DNA of 64,000 nt. It comes from Narthecium ossifragum. Taxonomy: Eukaryota; Streptophyta; Magnoliopsida; Dioscoreales; Nartheciaceae. The DNA is taken from assembly GCA_963920575.1 (NCBI GenBank), contig OY986971.1, forward strand, positions 18,466,492-18,530,491. Direction: 5' to 3'. The translations under genes were made by a program, and so were the position numbers. The notes beneath the pieces were generated by a model, which saw only the letters and a program-made list of their open reading frames with translations, did not search any database and had not been told where the DNA came from. Positions 47,409-58,142 of the stretch are shown piece after piece; positions within the stretch are counted from its first letter, which is position 1; every line of letters begins with the position of its first letter.

Positions 47409-48412
47409 CACCCTGTTTTTGCAGTTCTGGAGAATTAAGATCGATCTCCATTACCTGGCAGATCGATCTTCTTTGACAATGCAAGTTTACCTAGGTGATA
47501 GGGCAAGCCAGATCGATCTCTTTCACCTTGGGATCAATCTGGATCGGCCTCTAACGTCATAAAAATATATTTTTTTTTTTGCTGGCTCGCGGTCGACCGG
47601 CGCATCGTCCGTCATATCGATCGTGAGCCTCTGTGATGAAATTGGTGTCTCAGGGTCGATGTGGTGATCGACCGTCGCATCTGGAGGGAAGAAGATCGAT
47701 CCCATGTTGCCTTGAGATCGATCTTTATCGGGTTCCCTGAAAAAAAAACAGAGTACTCGATTGGACTCAAACTCGGACCACCGCTTTCCACACCATTGGC
47801 TTTCCTTATTTCCTTACCTTCTTCTCTCCTTAATTCCTTTTTCTACTAGTTTCCTTAAGTCCATCTAGTACTCTTAGAAGCGGCGAGACCCCCTATTTAT
47901 ACAGCCATTAGCCCTTTGTTTCGTCACTTCTAACCATAGCCACCCAGGTGTGTCCTTCGATCATCTTCTCTGCCTCCGGCGTGGAGCTCAGCGTCTTCGG
48001 CGTTTCCGGCGTGGATCTCAATAGCAAGTTCATCCGAGGATTATTCGGTAGGAATCCCAGTCTTTTACTTCCTTCCTTCTCTCTTTTCTCTCTCAGTTCC
48101 TGTTGACTCTACCAGTGGAACCCATGGTTTTCGCCATGGATTCCGACCACTGACGCCGGTGTCCTCCGTATTCCCTTTTCCTTCTTTGTCTTCGACCTTC
48201 CCTTCTTCTTTGATCTTTCTTTCTTTCCTTCTCCCCATTTGTTCAACCATCCCCTGTTTCACTCTCTTCCGTGCTCAGTTCTTTTTATTTTTATTTTTCT
48301 AGTCTGGGGATGTGAGATCGATCCCCTTAACCCTTAGGATCGATCTCATCCTTCCACTTATGGTTTCTCTCATCTTACAGCCATTGAACTAACCTACAAA
48401 TTAATTACAGCC
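47409..48412 (+). other. Athila 3' internal region, noncoding
   Basis: The Athila interior resumes after the solo LTR. AGATCGATCT-type motifs occur at 47437-47530 and 47690-47722, and again at 48317-48345. A TATTTATA box at about 47894 lies after them and before pyrimidine-rich sequence (48060-48260). This resembles an internal promoter with a leader ahead of the ORF at 48413, but it is only an inference. Confidence 0.4.
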
Positions 48413-48970
48413 ATGTTGTACTCTGGATCCAACGACCACTCCTATAATTCCCAGGACGCCATCATGGATCCGGGATCCCCAGTCTCACAAGATTCTGCTT
48501 CGTCACATGATGCCATCGAGTCCTTCTCATCTGAGGCAGTCGGCAGTAAACTTGACTTCATCACTTTCCCGCCTGGCACAACTTCTTGGCAAAATCGCAC
48601 TCCGGGTGGGACGATTAATTATCCTCAGGGTATTGAGTTCCATGGTATGGACCTCACGTTTTATTCTATGCAAAACTTGGCAGCCAACTTACGACAGCAT
48701 CCGGACCTGGCTGACCCATGGATTGCATTCAAGCACCCGGATGGTTCAACATCCGTGGTGCTTCCTAGGGCCGCTTATGAATCGCCACCTGCCTCAGAAC
48801 CTGCGTCACCGTATGCGAGTGACGATCCGGATCGTCCACCTACACCAAGGAGGGCCGATTCCGATTTCGATGAGGAGAGAGAGAACTATATCGCAGATAT
48901 GTCCGAAGAGGATTATGAAGATGAGGACGAAGAGGAAGAGGATGATGAAGATGCGGACAGTGATAATTAG
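48413..48970 (+). CDS. Athila 3' ORF, acidic C-terminus, function unknown
   Basis: An uninterrupted 185-residue frame starts MLYSGSNDHSYNSQDAIMD, preceded by a pyrimidine-rich stretch. It has an Asn/Gly/Tyr-rich middle (GTINYPQGIEFHGMDLTFYS) and ends in a strongly acidic tail (DMSEEDYEDEDEEEEDDED). It is intact, unlike gag and pol upstream. I do not recognise a family. Its place between pol and the 3' LTR fits the variable extra ORFs of Athila elements. Confidence 0.5.
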   Translation: MLYSGSNDHSYNSQDAIMDPGSPVSQDSASSHDAIESFSSEAVGSKLDFITFPPGTTSWQNRTPGGTINYPQGIEFHGMDLTFYSMQNLAANLRQHPDLADPWIAFKHPDGSTSVVLPRAAYESPPASEPASPYASDDPDRPPTPRRADSDFDEERENYIADMSEEDYEDEDEEEEDDEDADSDN

Positions 48971-49177
48971 GCATTAGGATGCCTTGGACTTTTATTTTCG
49001 TGGTGGAAGTTGGCTTTGCTTTCTAAATTGCTTTCTAAATTGCTTTCATTTGCTTTCAATGCTTGTAGCTTTGATTTCCTGCTCTTTAGAATTATGCCCT
49101 TTAAATTTCCTACGTAGTGCTTATTTACTTAATAAAATTTTAGTTTTCGGAAATTATTTTTGGGCGTTTTCCTATCG

Positions 49178-49213
49178 GGATCGATCTGCTTGCCAAGCAA
49201 GATCGATCTGGAT
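49178..49213. repeat. GATCGATCT pair in the Athila 3' region
   Basis: GGATCGATCTGC and AGATCGATCTGG lie 20 bases apart, upstream of the next ORF, which begins at 49519. The stretch 48971-49518 has no supported gene otherwise. Confidence 0.75.
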
Positions 49214-49518
49214 CGGGTGTCTGGGCCCCTATATTGCCAGTGTCAGCAATCTGGAGCGATCTCATTTTTTCCTTCTTCCCTGGCCATCGCTCCGCTCCAT
49301 AGCCCTTTCATCTTCTCCGACGATGCCCGGTCTTCTCGCCTGCGACCTCCGTCCGACCTAAGTCCGGCCAACCTCCGACATCCACACTCATCCACTGCCG
49401 TTCCTTCCCACTATATCTTCCTCATCTCCATAAACCCATACCCCCTCAAACCCCAAACCCTCTTTCCGACTATACCTTCCCCCTTCACCGCCGGCCGCCA
49501 GTCTTCCCGTTTCGAGCC

Positions 49519-50950
49519 ATGCCGCCCAAGAAAGCCAAAAAGCTTGCTATCAAAGCAAGGGCTTCTACTTCTGGTAAAACGCGGGTTCCCACACCATCTC
49601 CGTCGTCTTCCTCCTCTGATCCGACGTATGTACCCTCACCATCACCACCTTCATCTCCTCTGATCTCCTCCGTTCCTCCGGTGGTGCCATCGGCAGCTCA
49701 GCAATCATCTTCCCCACCCCACACTCCCCATGGCTGGACATCAACCGCCGAGGCTCCTGCCAGTCCATCTCGAGATCCAGGCGGGTCGTCGATAGGCAAG
49801 CGGAAAGCTTCCGATGGCGCAACACCCACTCCCGGGCGCTCCTGCACGGCCGACAAAAAAACGAAAACTCACTCGCCCACCTACTGCTCCTACCTTCACA
49901 GCCGGCCTCGTTCCGAGATGGCAGCGAGAAGTGAACCTCGAGTTCACGTTCGACATCGAGCGTCTTCGGACGGTGGATATCGCCAGTGAGGGTGTTGTGA
50001 CCATGGAGGCTCGCGAGCTGCTGCCGATCTGCTACCCTTCCACTGACGTCTACCGGCGACTAGTCTGCATGTTCTACCAGAACATGGCACCGATACCCTA
50101 CAGTGACGATCGCGACCAGCCGGTGAGCATGACCAAAGCCCCTGCACTTGGCTCCCGGACTACCATTGAAGACCACGACATAATTTTTGACGCCCAGATT
50201 ATCCGCGAGATTCTGGGCATTCCAGACCATGCTCCTGGTTTACATCCTCTGACCGCCGATGAGGGGATACCGCCAGATGCCAATATTGGAGCGTTCCTTC
50301 ATCCGGAGAGGGCTGGTGGAGTACAGTTTTCACGAGCTGAGCTGCATCCGTCCCTCTGGTTTGTGGATGATGTGCTGCGCCGGAACGTCTTCCAGTGCAG
50401 CCATGATCAGTATAGGACTGGACTTTGGCTATCAGCTCTGTGGCTGATCGCCAAAGGGTGGTCCTTGGACGTGTCCTAGTTGATTCTTGAGGACATGGCG
50501 CTGTATTACCGGGGCGCCGTGCGCGATTGCCTGCACAGCTACAAGACTAAAGCTGCCCCACATCCGTCCCTGATCTCTGCGTTTCTGTCATCCCGTGGGT
50601 TTGTACCGGAGGATGACCCGATTGTCACTACTGACGCTTTAGCTTATGCCCGATTTGGTCGTGCCACTTGGGCTAAAGTCGTCGGGCATATGCACAAAGC
50701 CGGTGCACCACAGAGACGGCGGCGCCGCCAGCAGCCTGTTCCACCCAAGACTGAGCCAGACCCCACACCAGCCTCCACTTTTGGACCTGAGCAGCTCACG
50801 CTGAGTGACATCTACAACGAGCTGCTTGTCGTCCGTAGACGACAGGATGCCCTTCAGCGGGATGTCGCTCGGATTTGCGAGCACTTGGGTATTTCTCCTA
50901 CCGCCCCAGCCGACTGCCAGTCTCCTGGACCGTCCGATCCCCACCCTTGA
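49519..50950 (+). pseudogene. Athila 3' ORF (putative plant transposon protein type)
   Basis: A frame starting MPPKKAKKLAIKARAS has a Ser/Pro-rich N-terminal third. After a frame change near 49830 a globular region follows: RWQREVNLEFTFDIERLRT, YRRLVCMFYQNMAPIPYS, IIFDAQIIREILGIPD and DYRTGLWL-like QYRTGLWLSALWLIAKGW. A TAG at 50477-50479 (expected Gln) splits it from the C-terminal part (LILEDMALYYRGAVRDCL), which ends in a coiled-coil-like LLVVRRRQDALQRDVARICEHLG. The pattern resembles the putative plant transposon protein domain found in Athila 3' ORFs. Confidence 0.65.
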
Positions 50951-50963
50951 GTTTAGTGTTTAC

Positions 50964-51182
50964 ATGTTCCTAGGCCTTGCAGTCCTTGCATATCTGTTAG
51001 CTCCCTTATACCTAGGTTCATGTCTTTTGTGGATGAGCACTTTGTGTATGGTTGTTTGGACGATATTTTTGTACTTCGCTCATTTCTGTATCTGGCTTGA
51101 CATTTTGACGTATATACTTGCTATCTTTGGATTCTGGGGTGGGTACTGTGGGTGTGTCTTCATGATTCTATGTGGTGTGTAA
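50964..51182 (+). other. Strongly hydrophobic frame after the Athila 3' ORF
   Basis: Starting just after the preceding stop, and in a different frame, about 70 residues are almost wholly hydrophobic (MFLGLAVLAYLLAPLYLGS, TIFLYFAHFCIWLDILTYIL, FGFWGGYCGCVF), enough for two or three membrane spans. It could be the decayed membrane segment of an envelope-like ORF, or a chance T-rich frame. Confidence 0.3.
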
Positions 51183-52530
51183 ACTTCTGATGGTCCATGT
51201 GATTAAATCTTGTTTCATGCAGGTTGAAGCATAGGGTAGTTTATTTTTCCTGTCAATTATTTTCGCATCTAGTAGGGATGTACGTCCCGAAAATACGTGG
51301 TCTGCACAATTCACTCTGATTGGCACATATGGTTTTACCTCTCCCCAGGGTTATTAATTTATTCGAGGCTTCATCAGGTTATCTCTATCCCTTACCCTAT
51401 TTACGCGCTTGAGGAAAAACCCGTTTAAATTGGGGGGTGCATTTATAAATTTCATGCTTAATATTTTGAGATAACCACAGATTGTACATCCCTTGAATTG
51501 TGCCAAAGGAATGCAATTATGAGAGTTATTGACAAATATGCTTGTTTTAGAAATTTATTTTATGAATTATTCTGATGCTTGTATGGTATATAAGGGATAG
51601 TAAATTTTTACAATGCCTGATATTATTTCTATACTTTAACACTTTTACCATGACTTAAGGATAGCTTGACATATCCTACTGCACATGTTCACTTCCACAT
51701 GTCGAAGAGTTGAAATTATATTCTAAGCATGAAACTGGGATAGATTTATAGTTCTTTGTCATGTCATAGAAGATACATGAATACATGTAATTTTCTGTTC
51801 GCAAAAAGTATATGCGTCTGAAAGTGTAGGGTGTTCAACTTAGTAACCGGCCAGTGTGCCTAACCAGCGTGTTGTTCGCGTAAAATAGTTGAATTACTTG
51901 AAAAGAAAAGAAAAAAAAACAAAAAAAGGACTTCATACTTAGTAACCGGGCAGTGTGCCTAACCAGCATGGTGTTCGCGTAAAACAGTTGAAGTTCCTTG
52001 TAGAAAAAAAAGGGGAAAGAACAGAAATTGTTATGTGATAAGTGGAAAATATATGCAGACTCAGGATAGTGATCTTGAATAGTTGAATGTTTGGATATAA
52101 TCGATACTCGGAAGTATGTGGAACTTTATTCACACACTGGAGTGTTAAAGTTTTTTCAATCATGCGTAAATATGTTAAAGTATTGGGAGTATGTTACGGC
52201 ATGTTTTGCTTTACTATATCTTTATGTGACTATGAGTTGAAGGGTATGTTCATGGGTAAAATTTCTGATTCATGCTTTAGAGTTAGTGAGTCTTATGATG
52301 GATTTCTAATGGCATAGTCAAAGGGGATGTATCGATGTTTGTGGGTATCATCACCGGAAACTCTCAGGAGACTATAACTCCTCCACTAGGGCCACCCAGG
52401 GGTTTAAAGGCTTGTTACACATGCTAAGTGTAATCGTGAGACCTACGAAAGTGGCTAGTTAGATTTACTATTTTATATTTATTTTTATCTTGCTTTGCTC
52501 GAGGACTAGCAAAGATCAAGTTGGGTGGTG
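51183..52530 (+). other. Athila 3' untranslated region
   Basis: AT-rich with no supported ORF. A near-exact repeat of AGTAACCGGCCAGTGTGCCTAACCAGC is at about 51841 and again at 51940. A TTAAATTGGGGGGTGCA tract lies at 51428-51444. The purine-rich run before the 3' LTR is GATCAAGTTGGGTGGTG (52514-52530), the likely polypurine tract. Confidence 0.55.
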
Positions 52531-54230
52531 TGATAACGCGTGGAAAGTGCACAAATCGCCGCTTTAACTAGGTCCTGGTAGCCTCCGAGCAATGCTATTT
52601 TGATGGTCTATGGTGCATTTCAGGTATAAGAGCCTTAAACAAAGGTTAGGCCAAGTTTGGTGCTAAAACGAAGTTATTCTGGCAATTCTGCGCAACTCAG
52701 ATCGATCTGACATTCAAAGGGGATCGATCTTATTATTCCAGCACGAAGCGGGCCAACTGAAGCAAAGAAGATCGATCTCAATACAAGAAGATCGATCTAT
52801 TTTCCAGCCGCAGGCGTGACAGAGAGTTAAATAAAAGCACTTTATTTTTCCCGCAGGCGAGACAAGTCGGATCGATCCGAACTTGGAGACTCTATTTAGC
52901 TGTGGAAAGAAGATCGATCCGTTTTTCCAAGGGGATCGATCTTGGTTGGGCAAAATCCAGATCCTGAGTTCACGGACGAAAAAAATCGATCTCTTTTGGC
53001 GCTGCGGGAAAAATAAAGGGTTGAGATCTAATCCAAGTTAGGGTTTTACAAAAGCCTATAAATAGACCTTGTTTGAGGATTTTTGGAAGCGATCCATAGA
53101 CGAATTTTCCTCTCCTCCTTGTTGTTTTCTTGGCTTCTCTTCATCAATAAAAATTTGGGTTAGATCTTGAAGATAGATCCATGGCGGGAGCGCGTTATCA
53201 ACCTTCTTCGATGGATCGTCTCTTCAAGATGAGTAACTAAATTCTTAGTCTAGGAAATTCTATGATGTAATAGAGAGTTTATCTAGGTTTTTCCTATGGA
53301 TCAGAGCATGTACTTTATGATGGTTTAATGGATAGATTTCAGATTTTATATATCTGTTGGTAATATTTATTATGGTGAATGAATTGTATGTTCTTTGTGC
53401 CGTAGATTCGGCCTGTCTTTTCTCATTTTTTCCATGGTGATACAGCCGGAATCTTTGAAAACTCATAACACAAAAGTTGTAAATCTCTTCCTTAGCTTTC
53501 CACCGAATCTTGAATCATCCTGTTTCGAGTTCGGATGTGAACGTTACGCTGAGATTACGATCGCTGGTTTTGAGCAATGCATGTTAGAGGCTAGGATTAT
53601 GACTTGTCCAAGATGCTTTCATGCTAGAACCATGTTAGATCTTAGGATTGGATTCTAAACCCTAGATTATGATTGTAGGAGTGCTAGAACCACTACCTTA
53701 GTGCTAGAACCCTTAAGACATTTGATTGTAACCTACAATTCGTTTTTTATCTTTATTGATTAGGCGATCTCAAAGTGCTAGAACCACTTTGATTATTCTC
53801 ATACCAATTATCCGCTGATTTGACCTTCGTTCTGACTTAGACTTCTAATGAATCTATGTTGAGTGATAGTGGACCTATCCGATCTTCTATCAAACTCAGA
53901 AAACCATCTAGAACTTATGGAATTGCTCTTATCCTAGGAAGGCCTAGATAGCCATAGATTACGGATTAGAAATTCCTAGCTTTTTCTCCTATTGTTATTT
54001 CCTTGATTTAGTTTAATTCGAGTTAAAAGTAGTTCGAAGACCAACTATCATTCCTCTTTCTCAACTTTTGATTTAGAACTATGCCCGGTAATTAGACTTA
54101 ATCCTGTTTTCCTTGAGGACCGACTCGGACTTGCTACTATCTACCCATAAAGTAGCTAGTTAGTAGTTTGATTATAAATTTATAATTTTGGCGTTCTTGT
54201 TAAGGTAATGACACTTTTCAAGGCGTGTCA
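52531..54230 (+). mobile_element. 3' LTR of the Athila element
   Basis: It begins TGATAACGCG and ends AAGGCGTGTCA, matching 37630-39475. The U3 GATCGATC cluster (52698-52992) is shorter because the 123-base duplication is missing and the motif string has an internal deletion. TATA box TATAAATA at 53057-53064. GCGGG duplication follows at 54231-54235. Confidence 0.93.
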
Positions 54231-54242
54231 GCGGGTCAACAC

Positions 54243-55310
54243 TGAAGCTCTAAGAGGGGGGGCTTATCTTAGGCTTTAAACAATAAAATCAATTAAGGAA
54301 AACTGAGTAGGAGGAGTCTAATCAAGTAATATGCTTGCAATGATAAGAGTAGATACTTAAGCATATAAATAGAAGGATAGAGGAGAGTTAGAGAGATTGC
54401 ACCAGAATATTTATAGTGGTTCGGCCAACCATGCCTACGTCCACTTCTCCCAAGGGCCTCCTTGGGGTTCTACTACTTGCAAGACCTCTTACAAGCTTCC
54501 ACCAAGCTTACGGGTGCTTGGCAACCTATCCACCAAGCTTACGAGTGCTTGGTAACCTTACAATCTCTCCAATCTCACTATTGGATCTCTCTCTCAAAGT
54601 CTATTTCACACTTGAAGTAGTTTTACAAAGGTTTAGCTCACTAATAAGAGATAGAAACTTGCTAGAATATTATTACAATAATCCCTTAGCTCCCTCTAAG
54701 TGCCTGGCAAGTTAGCTGGACTTTCTCTTATATAGCTGAGCCTCCAACCCCTCCAAATAGCCTCCTAACGGCTATTTCTTTCTCCTGCAACGGCTCTTTA
54801 ACGGCTAGTTTCTGGGCTCACGGTCGACCGTCGCATCGTTCGTGACATCGTGCGCCAGCCTTTCTTGAGCCACGGTCGATCCACCAATCGACCGTCGCAC
54901 CGCACAGTCGATCCGCCTATCGACCGTCCCATCGACCGTGACATCGTCCGTCAGGCTCTGTTGCGAAAACCTCTTCCCAGGGTCGATGCACCGATCGACC
55001 GTCGCTCCTTCGAGCCAAGTCACATAGGCCACGGTCGATCGGTCCATCGACCGTCACACCTCACGGTCGACCGTCCCATCGACCGTGACATCGACCGTCG
55101 CCTATATTCCCATTGTCAGCTTTCGCGGTCGATCCTTCCATCAACCGCCATATCCCACGTTGATCCATGCATCGTCCGTCGCATCGACCGTCAGTACAAA
55201 ACTCAATAAATATGATTTAAATGCTTTCCAAATTAAGGGATAATAATATTAAATCATTGTTTTATCATCAAATATATATTGACATCATCAAAACAATATC
55301 TGGGCTAACA
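54243..55310 (-). mobile_element. 3' LTR of the Copia element
   Basis: In minus orientation U3 starts at 55310. A cluster of GGTCGATC and ATCGACCGTC motifs lies at 54826-55195. A TATA box (TATATAAG, complement at 54727-54734) follows. Confidence 0.9.
54826..55195. repeat. CGGTCGAT / ATCGACCG motif cluster in the Copia LTR
   Basis: About twenty occurrences of ACGGTCGAT, its complement ATCGACCGT, or close variants (CGGTCGACCGT, CATCGTCCGT). The core TCGATC or TCGAC is shared with the GATCGATC clusters but flanks differ. The equivalent in the other LTR is 57626-58018, with an extra motif pair near 57735-57755. Confidence 0.9.
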
Positions 55311-55931
55311 ATCTCCCTCTTTTTGATGATGGCAACCCTTTAAATTGTGATGATAAAACCTTGAAAGCTCCCTCTTAATTTGTGCATCCATTTACCTCAT
55401 AAAATATGTTCTAAAGTTAATTTCACTGAGGCATGCAAGTCATATGTCACTAAAAGGATATATCATGCTTGATTATAGGTCAAAAGATGTGAAAGTGCAA
55501 AATATGACATATGTACCTCTTTGTATAGAACCATGATATTTGAACATTGATTAAATCATCAGTAAATCCTTAAAAGATTTCAGATATTCGAATATAAGGT
55601 TTTAAGAGCTTTCAAAAACTGATATCACAATATTTCTCCCTCTTTGACATTATCAAAAAGATTTGGTAGAGGGGGAGAGAAGAATCAAACAAAGGCTTTT
55701 CTTAATAGAAACAAATAGAAAGTTTTAAAATCATCTCAAAACAATATACCAAATGAAGATAATAAAAAACGGTCATTTGTAAAAAGTAATCAAATCTTCA
55801 CATAAAGGACTTTCTTAAACCATTTTTAAACATGAAATTTCTTTTTAAAAAAAAATGGAATAAGAAGATGTAATGGAGGAGACATATATCGAAAATTAAG
55901 ACATACCTCCATTACCTTTTAAACCAAAATG

Positions 55932-56984
55932 TTATCCTCCTTTAAATACCTTGTACCTCCACTTGTCAATTTTGTTTTCTTTTATTTCGAAGGCAATTAG
56001 ACAAAGATTTGCAGTTTCTTTTTCTTCTTCTTCTTCGGAGGTAGAGGTCGAGTCACTTTCTTCCTGGGCCTTCTTCTTCTTCTTTGAAGATTTGAGCTTT
56101 GGACAATCCGGCATGTAATGTCCGGGCTTCCCAGACTCATAACAAGTAACTTTATTTAAGTAAGAAGAGGGCTTTCCTTTTTCACCTTTGGAATTTTTCT
56201 TTCCTTGATTCTTGATGATTCGTTGGATTCTCCTTGTGATCTTTTGCATCTCCTCATCATCATCTTCATCGCTTGAGTCGGATGAATCCTTGTATGTTGA
56301 CTTGAAAGCAATGGTTTTCTTTTTCTTCTTTTCTCCATCATTACTCCTCTCCATGTTCATCTCATATGTCATGAGAGAACCCATTAGCTCATCAAGGGAC
56401 AGCTTGGTTAAATCTTTAGCCTCTTCGATTGCTGTCACCTTGGGATCCCATGACTTAGGTAAACACCTAAGAACCTTTCTCACTTTCTCATCATTAGTAT
56501 AGCTCTTACCAAGAGAATCAAGAACATTTATAATATTGGTAAAGCGAGTAAACATTTCATTTATATTTTCATCATCCTTCATAGAGAATAACTCATAGTC
56601 ATTAACAAGCATGCTAATCTTAGACTCCTTTACTCGGCTAGTTCCTTCATGAATTATCTCAAGCTTCTCCCATATTTCCTTAGCCGATTTACAAGCTGAA
56701 ATTCTATTAAATTCATCAGGGCTAAGGGCACAAAATAAGAAATTTTTGGATTTGGCATTGACTTGGAGATTTTTTAAATCAGTACGGGTGAGCTCACTTC
56801 TAGCCTTAGGCACTTCCTTTCCTTCATGAATTTTGGTAGGAATAGTTGGGCCATCCTCAATAGTCATCCATGCTTCATAATCCATGGATTTTACAAATAT
56901 TTCCATTCTATTCTTCCAATATGTATAATTTGAACCATTGAAGTATGGTGGACTATTTGTGAATTGTCCCTCTATGTTTTCCAT
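55932..56984 (-). CDS. Copia gag polyprotein
   Basis: The start at 56984 gives MENIEGQFTNSPPYFNGSNY and 350 residues without a stop. The front has the DUF4219/UBN2-type capsid pattern: YTYWKNRMEIFVKSMDYEAW, AKEIWEKLEIIHEGTSRVKESK and LRCLPKSWDPKVTAIEEAKDL. The C-terminal third is Lys- and Asp/Glu-rich around a zinc knuckle, CYESGKPGHYMPDC. Its second Cys is Ser, so zinc binding is probably weakened. An upstream in-frame TTG lies in the primer binding site and is not a credible start. The frame is open and complete, in contrast to the decayed elements around it. Confidence 0.9.
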   Translation of the reverse strand: MENIEGQFTNSPPYFNGSNYTYWKNRMEIFVKSMDYEAWMTIEDGPTIPTKIHEGKEVPKARSELTRTDLKNLQVNAKSKNFLFCALSPDEFNRISACKSAKEIWEKLEIIHEGTSRVKESKISMLVNDYELFSMKDDENINEMFTRFTNIINVLDSLGKSYTNDEKVRKVLRCLPKSWDPKVTAIEEAKDLTKLSLDELMGSLMTYEMNMERSNDGEKKKKKTIAFKSTYKDSSDSSDEDDDEEMQKITRRIQRIIKNQGKKNSKGEKGKPSSYLNKVTCYESGKPGHYMPDCPKLKSSKKKKKAQEESDSTSTSEEEEEKETANLCLIAFEIKENKIDKWRYKVFKGG

Positions 56985-57048
56985 ATTGATTTTGGATCCT
57001 CTATGGGTTGTTACACCACAAAAATAGAGACCTAGCTCTGATACCAAT

Positions 57049-58137
57049 TGAAGCTCTAAGAGTGGGGACTTATCTTAGGCTTTAAACAATAAAATCAATT
57101 AAGGAAAACTGAGTAGGAGGAGTCTAATCAAGTAATATGCTTGCAATGATAAGAGTAGATACTTAAGCATATAAATAGAAGGATAGAGGAGAGTTAGAGA
57201 GATTGCACCAGAATATTTATAGTGGTTCGGCCAACCATGCCTACGTCCACTTCTCCCAAGGGCCTCCTTGGGGTTCCACTACTTGCAAGACCTCTTACAA
57301 GCTTCCACCAAGCTTACGGGTGCTTGGTAACCTATCCATCAAGCTTACGGGTGCTTGGTAACCTTACAATCTCTCCAATCTCACTATTGGATCTCTCTCT
57401 CAAAGTCTACTTCACATTTGAAGTAGTTTTACAAAGGTTTAGCTCACTAATAAGAGATAGAAACTTGCTAGAATATTATTACAATAATCCCTTAGCTCCC
57501 TCTAAGTGCCTGGCAAGTTAGCTGGACTTTCTCTTATATAGCTGAGCCTCCAACCCCTTCAAATAGCCTCCTAACGGCTATTTCTTTCTCCTGCAACGGC
57601 TCTTTAACGGCTAGTTTCTGGGCTCACGGTCGACCGTCGCATCGTCCGTGACATCGTCCGCCAGCCTTTCTTGAGCCACGGTCGATCCACCAATCGACCG
57701 TCGCACCGCACAGTCGATCCGCCTATCGACCGTCACTCCTCACGGTCGACCGTCCCATCGACCGTGACATCGTCCGTCAGGCTCTGTTGCGAAAACCTCT
57801 TCCCAGGGTCGATGCACCGATCGACCGTCACTCCTACGAGCCAAGTCACATAGGCCACGGTCGATCGGTCCATCGACCGTCACTCCTCACGGTCGACCGT
57901 CCCATCGACCGTGACATCGACCGTCGCCTATATTCCCATTGTCAGCTTCCGCGGTCGATCCTTTCATCAACCGCCATATCCCACGGTCGATCCATGCATC
58001 GTCCGTCGCATCGACCGTCAGTACAAAACTCAATAAATATGATTTAAATGCTTTCCAAATTAAGGGATAATAATATTAAATCATTGTTTTATCATCAAAT
58101 ATATATTGACATCATCAAAACAATATCTGGGCTAACA
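57049..58137 (-). mobile_element. 5' LTR of the Copia element
   Basis: It matches 54243-55310 with few substitutions. The TATA box complement is at 57533-57540 (CTTATATA). It is followed on the minus strand by the PBS. Confidence 0.9.
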
Positions 58138-58142
58138 AACAC

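Larger units (their letters stand above)
37630..54230 (+). mobile_element. Athila-type Ty3/gypsy element, complete but decayed
   Basis: 5' LTR 37630-39475, PBS 39482-39499, gag, protease, RT-RNase H-integrase (to 45473), a long 3' region with further ORFs, and 3' LTR 52531-54230. Exact GCGGG duplications flank it (37625-37629 and 54231-54235). A solo LTR (45801-47403) sits in the 3' region. The Asp-tRNA-type PBS, DLGASVNLMPYS protease and long 3' ORF region are Athila traits. Many stops and frameshifts make it inactive. Confidence 0.93.
54243..58137 (-). mobile_element. Gag-only Copia element with intact LTRs
   Basis: LTRs at 57049-58137 (5') and 54243-55310 (3') are nearly identical except for one indel in the motif cluster. 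They begin TGTTAGCCCAG and end CTTAGAGCTTCA on the minus strand. Exact AACAC duplications flank it (54238-54242 and 58138-58142). The PBS is TTGGTATCAGAGC (complement at 57035-57047) and the polypurine tract AAAAAGAGGGAGAT (complement at 55311-55324). Only gag lies inside; there is no protease, integrase or RT, so it needs enzymes from elsewhere. Confidence 0.93.

Noticed and set aside
48065..48262. Lys/Glu-rich minus-strand frame
   Set aside because: Antisense to a pyrimidine-rich leader-like stretch in the Athila 3' region.
49160..49663. 167-residue frame overlapping the Athila 3' ORF
   Set aside because: It is in a different frame from the domain-bearing ORF, with Ser/Pro/His composition from C-rich DNA.
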